Source: Nocardioides potassii (GTDB lineage: Bacteria > Actinomycetota > Actinomycetes > Propionibacteriales > Nocardioidaceae). Taken from it: 64,000 nucleotides of DNA. Below are positions 60,281-64,000 of the stretch, in pieces; within the stretch, counting starts at the first letter, position 1, and the number at the start of each line of letters is the position of its first letter. Where the stretch lies: the NCBI RefSeq assembly GCF_021648885.1, contig NZ_JAKJHZ010000007.1:310001-374000 (forward strand), given 5' to 3'. The notes beneath the pieces were generated by a model. That model saw nothing but the letters and a program-made list of their open reading frames with translations. It had not been told where the DNA came from and searched no databases. Both the position numbers and the translations under genes were made by a program.

Positions 60281-62055
60281 CGCAGCCGGAGCCGGTCGTG
60301 ATCGGCGGCCGCTACGAGCTCGGGGAGCCCCTCGGGCGCGGCGGCATGGCCGAGGTGCGCAAGGGCAAGGACCTGCGGCTCGGCCGCACGGTCGCCGTGA
60401 AGCGCCTGCGCACCGACCTCGCCAGCGACGCCACCTTCCAGGCCAGGTTCCGCCGCGAGGCGCAGTCGTCGGCGTCCCTCAACCACCCGGCGATCGTCGC
60501 GACCTACGACACCGGCGAGGAGATGGCGACCGACGGGTCCGGCGTCGCCCAGCCCTACATCGTCATGGAGTGCGTCGAGGGGCGCACGCTGCGCGACATC
60601 CTGCGTGAGGGCCGCAAGATCCTGCCTGAGCGCGCGCTCGAGATCACCAGCGGCGTCCTTTCCGCGCTCGACTACAGCCACCGCGCCGGGATCATCCACC
60701 GCGACATCAAGCCCGGCAACGTGATGCTCACGCCGTCGGGCGACGTGAAGGTGATGGACTTCGGCATCGCCCGCGCCATCTCCGACGCGTCCTCGACGAT
60801 GACCCAGACCGCGGCCGTCGTCGGCACCGCGCAGTACCTCTCCCCCGAGCAGGCGCGCGGCGAGACCGTCGACTCGCGCTCCGACGTCTACTCGACCGGC
60901 TGCCTGCTCTACGAGCTGCTCACCGGCCGGCCGCCGTTCGTCGGCGACAGCCCGGTGGCAGTGGCCTACCAGCACGTCCGCGAGCAGGCCCCGCCGCCGT
61001 CCGACCTCGACGACCAGCTCGACCCCGAGATCGACGCGATCGTGATGAAGTCCCTCGCCAAGCGCGTCGAGGACCGCTACCAGAGCGCGGCAGCCATGAA
61101 GGCGGACATCGAGCGCTACCTCGCCGGTCACCCGATCCAGGCACCGGCCGTCGTACCCGTCGCCGAGACGCAGTACGTCGCTCCGCCGCCCGACGCCACC
61201 ACCACGATGGCCGCGGCCGCCGTGGGCGCCCCGCCGCCGCGCAAGGACGAGCCGCACCGCAGCCGCGCGGGCTGGTGGGTGCTGGCGGGCATCCTCGTCG
61301 TCGGCCTGCTGCTGGCGGGCGCGTACTTCATGAACGACCTGCTCTTCGACGACGCACCCACCCGGGAGGCCGTGCCCAACCTCGTCGGGCTGACCGAGGA
61401 CGAGGCGCGGCTCGCCATCGTCGACAAGGGCTTCCAGGTCGGTCGGATCGATCGCGAGCCGTCCGAGACGGTGGCCGCCGACACGGTCATCGAGCAGAGC
61501 CCCAACCGCGACACCTTCCAGGACCCGGGCACGTCGGTCAGCTTCACCTTGTCGACCGGGAAACCGGAGGTCGAGGTGCCGTTCGTCGTGGGGAGCCCGC
61601 GCAAGGAGGCGCGAGCACAGCTGGTCGCGGCGAACCTCAAGGTGCGCTTCGAGGAGGCGGAGTCCGACGAGCCGCGGTTCCAGGTGCTCAGCACCAACCC
61701 GACACCCGGCACCGCCGTCGCCGAGGGCACCACGGTCACTGTCGTCTTCTCCGCCGGCCCCTCGAAGGTCCCCGACGTGCGCGGGCTCAAGCAGGGCGAG
61801 GCCGAGCGTGCCATCCGCGAGGCCGGGTTCGTCCCGGACGTCCGCGTCGACGCGACGTCCACCGAGCCCAAGGGCACGGTCGTCGACCAGATCCCGGTCG
61901 GCGGGACCCTCGACCAGGGCAGCACCGTGACGATCTTCGTCTCGGAGTACGAGGAGCCCCCCACGCCGACCGAGACCCCGACCGAGACGCCTCCGACCCC
62001 GACCGAGACGCCGACCCTCCCCACCGAGAGCCCCACGACACCTCCGCCCCAGTAG
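60277..62055 (+). CDS. pknB: PASTA-domain Ser/Thr protein kinase (PknB)
   Basis: The protein has 592 residues, overlapping pknA by ATGA. The kinase domain spans about 10-275 (LGRGGMAEV, VAVKRLR, HRDIKPGNVM, DFGIARA, activation loop with SSTMTQTAAVVGTAQYLSP). A juxtamembrane linker precedes a membrane helix at about 329-349. Three PASTA repeats follow (VPNLVGLTEDEARLAIVDKG, VPFVVGSPRKEARAQLVAAN, VPDVRGLKQGEAERAIREAG). A Pro/Thr/Glu tail of 40 residues ends the protein. PASTA repeats sense muropeptides or lipid II. Mycobacterial PknB has four repeats. Confidence 0.96.
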   Translation: MTQPEPVVIGGRYELGEPLGRGGMAEVRKGKDLRLGRTVAVKRLRTDLASDATFQARFRREAQSSASLNHPAIVATYDTGEEMATDGSGVAQPYIVMECVEGRTLRDILREGRKILPERALEITSGVLSALDYSHRAGIIHRDIKPGNVMLTPSGDVKVMDFGIARAISDASSTMTQTAAVVGTAQYLSPEQARGETVDSRSDVYSTGCLLYELLTGRPPFVGDSPVAVAYQHVREQAPPPSDLDDQLDPEIDAIVMKSLAKRVEDRYQSAAAMKADIERYLAGHPIQAPAVVPVAETQYVAPPPDATTTMAAAAVGAPPPRKDEPHRSRAGWWVLAGILVVGLLLAGAYFMNDLLFDDAPTREAVPNLVGLTEDEARLAIVDKGFQVGRIDREPSETVAADTVIEQSPNRDTFQDPGTSVSFTLSTGKPEVEVPFVVGSPRKEARAQLVAANLKVRFEEAESDEPRFQVLSTNPTPGTAVAEGTTVTVVFSAGPSKVPDVRGLKQGEAERAIREAGFVPDVRVDATSTEPKGTVVDQIPVGGTLDQGSTVTIFVSEYEEPPTPTETPTETPPTPTETPTLPTESPTTPPPQ

Positions 62056-62068
62056 CCGGCCCAGCCCA

Positions 62069-62117
62069 CCCGCTGGTCGAGCAGCCCGCGAGGAACGAGC
62101 GGGTGTGTCGAGACCCG
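62069..62117. repeat. GGTCGAG-type palindromic repeat
   Basis: CTGGTCGAGCAGCC and the later GTGTCGAGACCCGG are the typical ends of a repeat widespread in actinobacterial intergenic DNA, with inner arms CCCGC and GCGGG. It lies between convergent pknB and the DUF881 gene and may terminate both. Confidence 0.55.
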
Positions 62118-62123
62118 GGTACG

Positions 62124-62876
62124 TCAGCCGGGGATCGGGGTCGCGTAGGTGAGGTCGAGCAGGCCCTCGTAGGCCGGCGCGACGGCCGACTCGAGCTCGG
62201 TCATGTCCCAGGACACGCCGCCGCCCTCGATGAACGTGTCGTCGCGGTAGGCCGCGAGCATCGGGTCGACGGTCAGCTCGGCCTGCATACGCGCAGGGTC
62301 GCCGATCCCCATGATGACGTAGGGCGGCGAGTAGGACAGGCCGTTGATCGTCACCTGGCTGCCGGAGCACTTGATGCCCGTCGTCGAGATCAGCCGCTGT
62401 CCCTGGATGGTCACCGCGACCGCGCCGGCGTTCCACATCGCGTTGGCGACGGCCTGGATGTCCTGCTGGTGGACGACGAGGTCGTTGGGTTCGCCCGGGT
62501 AGGCCTCGCGGGCCTCGAAGCTCGCGTCGTCGAGCGTGACCTGGACGGCCCGGCCGGCCTTCTCGGTCAGCCCGGCCGGATCGGTGAGCGTCGCGACCTC
62601 GCCCTGCACGCGCGCGACCGAGCGGTCCCCGAGGCCGGCGCTGAGCGCCTCGACCTCGGAGTTGAGCTCGGCGACCTGGGCGGTCAGGGTCCCGGCCTCG
62701 TCGCGCTGGGCGCGGACCACCGAGGCGAGGTCGGTCAGCCGGCCGCCCCGCAGGTCGAGCCCGTCGCTCTGCTGCGCGCTGACGCCGAAGATCGTCCCGC
62801 TCACCAGCACCACCAGCGGCGTGGCCACCCGCCAGGCGCGGCTGCGCCCGGGGGATGAATGGGGCTCGGGCGACAT
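62124..62876 (-). CDS. DUF881-family protein
   Basis: The protein has 250 residues. One N-terminal membrane helix (VATPLVVLVSGTIFGVSAQQ) is followed by a coiled coil (about 50-85) and the DUF881 domain: VQVTLDDA, LVVHQQDIQAVANAMWNAGA, VAVTIQGQRLISTTGIKCSG and PPYVIMGIGD. DUF881 proteins occur near division genes in actinobacteria and Firmicutes; the fold is known but not the function. The start is set by a TAGCGT box 7 nt upstream. It runs opposite to the pkn cluster and is divergent from the CrgA-like gene. Confidence 0.9.
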   Translation of the reverse strand: MSPEPHSSPGRSRAWRVATPLVVLVSGTIFGVSAQQSDGLDLRGGRLTDLASVVRAQRDEAGTLTAQVAELNSEVEALSAGLGDRSVARVQGEVATLTDPAGLTEKAGRAVQVTLDDASFEAREAYPGEPNDLVVHQQDIQAVANAMWNAGAVAVTIQGQRLISTTGIKCSGSQVTINGLSYSPPYVIMGIGDPARMQAELTVDPMLAAYRDDTFIEGGGVSWDMTELESAVAPAYEGLLDLTYATPIPG

Positions 62877-62883
62877 GCCGACT

Positions 62884-62889
62884 ACGCTA
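62884..62889 (-). promoter_or_regulatory. -10 element, probably leaderless
   Basis: Minus-strand TAGCGT with 7 nt before the ATG of the DUF881 gene. Confidence 0.45.
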
Positions 62890-62955
62890 ACCCCCCGTCG
62901 GGCGCATCCCCGCGCCCACGCCCACGTCGTACCGTCGTCGAACCCAGGAGCAGCA

Positions 62956-63408
62956 GTGTCGAAGTCCAGCGCGATCGCCACCGAGGAGAAGACCTCACTC
63001 TTCTCCGTCAGGTTCCTGATCAGCCTGCTCCTGATCATCGCCGGCATCGGGTGGCTGGTCTTCTACTACACCCAGGCGCGCGGCAACCCGCTCGCCTTCC
63101 CGCCCGTCGAGGGCTCGCCCAAGGCGGTCGCCGACCTCGGCAGGTGGAACTACGCGATCGGCTTCGGCCTGCTGATGCTCGGCCTGATGGTGTCCGCGCA
63201 CCCGTCCACCCCGCTGGGTCGCGGCCGCGGCGTCGTGGCGGCCATGCTCGGCTGCTTCCTCGTCGGCCTGCTGTGGATCTGCACCTTCTACGTGTTCTCC
63301 GACGACCTGTCCAAGATCTGGGTCTTCAACGACCTCGGCCAGTGGAACCTCGTCGTCGGCATCGCCTTCATGGCGGTCGGGTTCAGCTTCGCGACCAAGT
63401 GGGAGTAG
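62956..63408 (+). CDS. crgA: CrgA-like division protein with internal duplication
   Basis: The protein has 150 residues from GTG behind AGGAG. CrgA normally has about 85-95 residues and two membrane helices, with a conserved DLGxWNxxIGxxxMxxG block. Here the unit occurs twice: residues about 17-77 (FLISLLLIIAGIGWLVFYY, then DLGRWNYAIGFGLLMLG) and about 93-149 (VVAAMLGCFLVGLLWICTFY, then DLGQWNLVVGIAFMAVG), giving four helices. CrgA recruits and regulates septal proteins, binding FtsZ, PBPs and CwsA. Location between pknB and rhomboid fits crgA of other actinobacteria. Confidence 0.85.
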   Translation: MSKSSAIATEEKTSLFSVRFLISLLLIIAGIGWLVFYYTQARGNPLAFPPVEGSPKAVADLGRWNYAIGFGLLMLGLMVSAHPSTPLGRGRGVVAAMLGCFLVGLLWICTFYVFSDDLSKIWVFNDLGQWNLVVGIAFMAVGFSFATKWE

Positions 63409-63464
63409 GTTCTCCCTCGACCTGAGCGCTCCGCCTGATATTGGGCAGCGATCGGGTCCCGCGC

Positions 63465-63524
63465 CTCGAGCGGTGAGTGAGGCGCCTTCCTGGGGAAGGG
63501 AAGGCGTCTCTCTCACCGCTCGAG
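63465..63524 (+). terminator. Long hairpin after the CrgA-like gene
   Basis: The 26-nt arms (left starting CTCGAGCGGTGAG, right ending CTCACCGCTCGAG) pair with two mismatches around an 8-nt loop, about 57 nt after the stop. Confidence 0.8.
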
Positions 63525-63555
63525 TCGATTTCGGGGCACCCGACCGAGCGGTCAG

Positions 63556-63610
63556 TTCTCCACACTGTGGATAACCGCTGTGGAGAATTACACCGGTGTA
63601 GTTGTCCACA
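63556..63610. promoter_or_regulatory. Cluster of DnaA boxes
   Basis: TTCTCCACA (63556), TGTGGATAA (63566, the perfect consensus TTATCCACA on the minus strand), TGTGGAGAA (63579) and TTGTCCACA (63602, the actinobacterial optimum) lie within 55 nt. The palindrome TACACCGGTGTA (63589-63600) is in the middle. A weaker TGTGGGAAT follows at 63625. There is no dnaA or dnaN gene nearby in the window, so this is called a DnaA-binding cluster and not oriC. Confidence 0.7.
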
Positions 63611-63650
63611 CCTGTGTGCAGACCTGTGGGAATTGCGGGAGCACGGCGAA

Positions 63651-63688
63651 GCCCCCGCCACCTCGTCGTACGACGGGGGTGCGGGGGC
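63651..63688 (-). terminator. Hairpin after the rhomboid gene
   Basis: GCCCCCGC (63651) and GCGGGGGC (63681) pair around a loop that itself contains the palindrome CGTCGTACGACG. It lies 10 nt beyond the rhomboid stop. Confidence 0.6.
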
Positions 63689-63697
63689 CGGGACGGG

Positions 63698-64000
63698 TCA
63701 GGACAGCGCCGCGACGCGGACCGCGACGAGGACGAGGAGGACCGCCAGGAAGGCAGTGAGACCGGCCGCCTGGACGACGGTCCGGCGCGCGACGGGCGCG
63801 TAGGCGACGATCGCCGCGACCAGGGCGCCGCCGACGATCCCCCCGAGGTGTCCCTGCCAGGAGATGTTGGGGACGGCGAAGGTGATGAACAGGTTCACCG
63901 CGAGCAGCGCGCCGATGCTGCGCAGGTCGGCGCGGACCTTGTGGGCGATCACGGCGTAGGCGCCGAAGAGGCCGTAGATGGCACCGGACGCGCCGTAGGT
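63698..64000 (-). CDS. Rhomboid-family intramembrane serine protease, C-terminal part
   Basis: The reading frame runs off the right edge, leaving about 100 residues. TYGASGAIYGLFGAYAV carries the catalytic Ser motif GxSG, and ISWQGHLGGIVGGALVAAI the catalytic His. Three further hydrophobic segments end the protein. Rhomboids cleave membrane proteins within the bilayer; the substrate is unknown. A rhomboid gene near crgA is common in actinobacteria. Confidence 0.92.
   Translation of the reverse strand, partial: TYGASGAIYGLFGAYAVIAHKVRADLRSIGALLAVNLFITFAVPNISWQGHLGGIVGGALVAAIVAYAPVARRTVVQAAGLTAFLAVLLVLVAVRVAALS

Noticed and set aside
63541..63640. Calling the DnaA-box cluster oriC
   Set aside because: No dnaA or dnaN gene and no clear AT-rich unwinding element are present; four boxes are fewer than typical for an actinobacterial origin.

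Overview
The window is high-GC, densely coded actinobacterial DNA. Several traits fit the Nocardioidaceae, most likely Nocardioides or a close relative: a polyphosphate glucokinase, an AlkB-rubredoxin fusion, an ECF42 sigma factor paired with a DGPF protein, a pknB/pbpA/rodA/fha cluster and many leaderless genes. The genus call is inference from gene content. The pkn cluster, the CrgA-like gene, the rhomboid gene and a group of DnaA boxes at the right end suggest that edge lies fairly close to the replication origin.

Bases 1-8700 hold the end of an MFS exporter, the DGPF/ECF42 pair, a RecQ-like helicase fused to a phosphoribosyltransferase-like domain, a small PH-like membrane protein, a SigE-type sigma factor behind a membrane protein, a GDSL esterase and a ComB-like phosphatase. 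Bases 8800-18500 hold a collagen-like secreted protein, a frameshifted DUF559 gene lying between two copies of a 52-bp palindrome, an M13 peptidase, a quinone reductase, an M15 lipoprotein peptidase, an MFS exporter, and an alkane hydroxylase operon (alkB-rubredoxin plus tetR) with an operator overlapping its promoter. Bases 18500-27300 hold a secreted phosphodiesterase-like enzyme, ppgK, a divergent marR/MMPL pair, malic enzyme, a small acetyltransferase, a beta-helix protein and glutathione peroxidase.

Bases 27347-37015 are a minus-strand run. Its upstream part is a chemotaxis operon, in transcription order cheA, cheW, mcp, cheB, cheR, cheY, cheX-like, cheY, cheC-like. Each CheY is next to its own phosphatase-like partner, and no flagellar gene is in the window. 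Upstream, 37247-45187 encodes a 2646-residue secreted multidomain protein with an embedded lipase-like domain and a C-terminal PxKF-type domain. A hemerythrin gene follows, then two tandem SARP/AAA regulators. The first is intact. The second has a 1-nt deletion, an in-frame TGA and loss of the Walker B aspartates, and is called a pseudogene.

Bases 53019-64000 hold tRNA-Leu(CAG) and the conserved growth and division cluster fhaA-fhaB-pstP-rodA-pbpA-pknA-pknB, translationally coupled at most junctions. Kinases, phosphatase and FHA readers would tune peptidoglycan synthesis by RodA and PbpA. A DUF881 protein, an internally duplicated CrgA-like protein, a DnaA-box cluster and the end of a rhomboid protease gene follow. 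No CRISPR array, prophage or insertion sequence was seen. The mobile-looking signals are short palindromic repeats.
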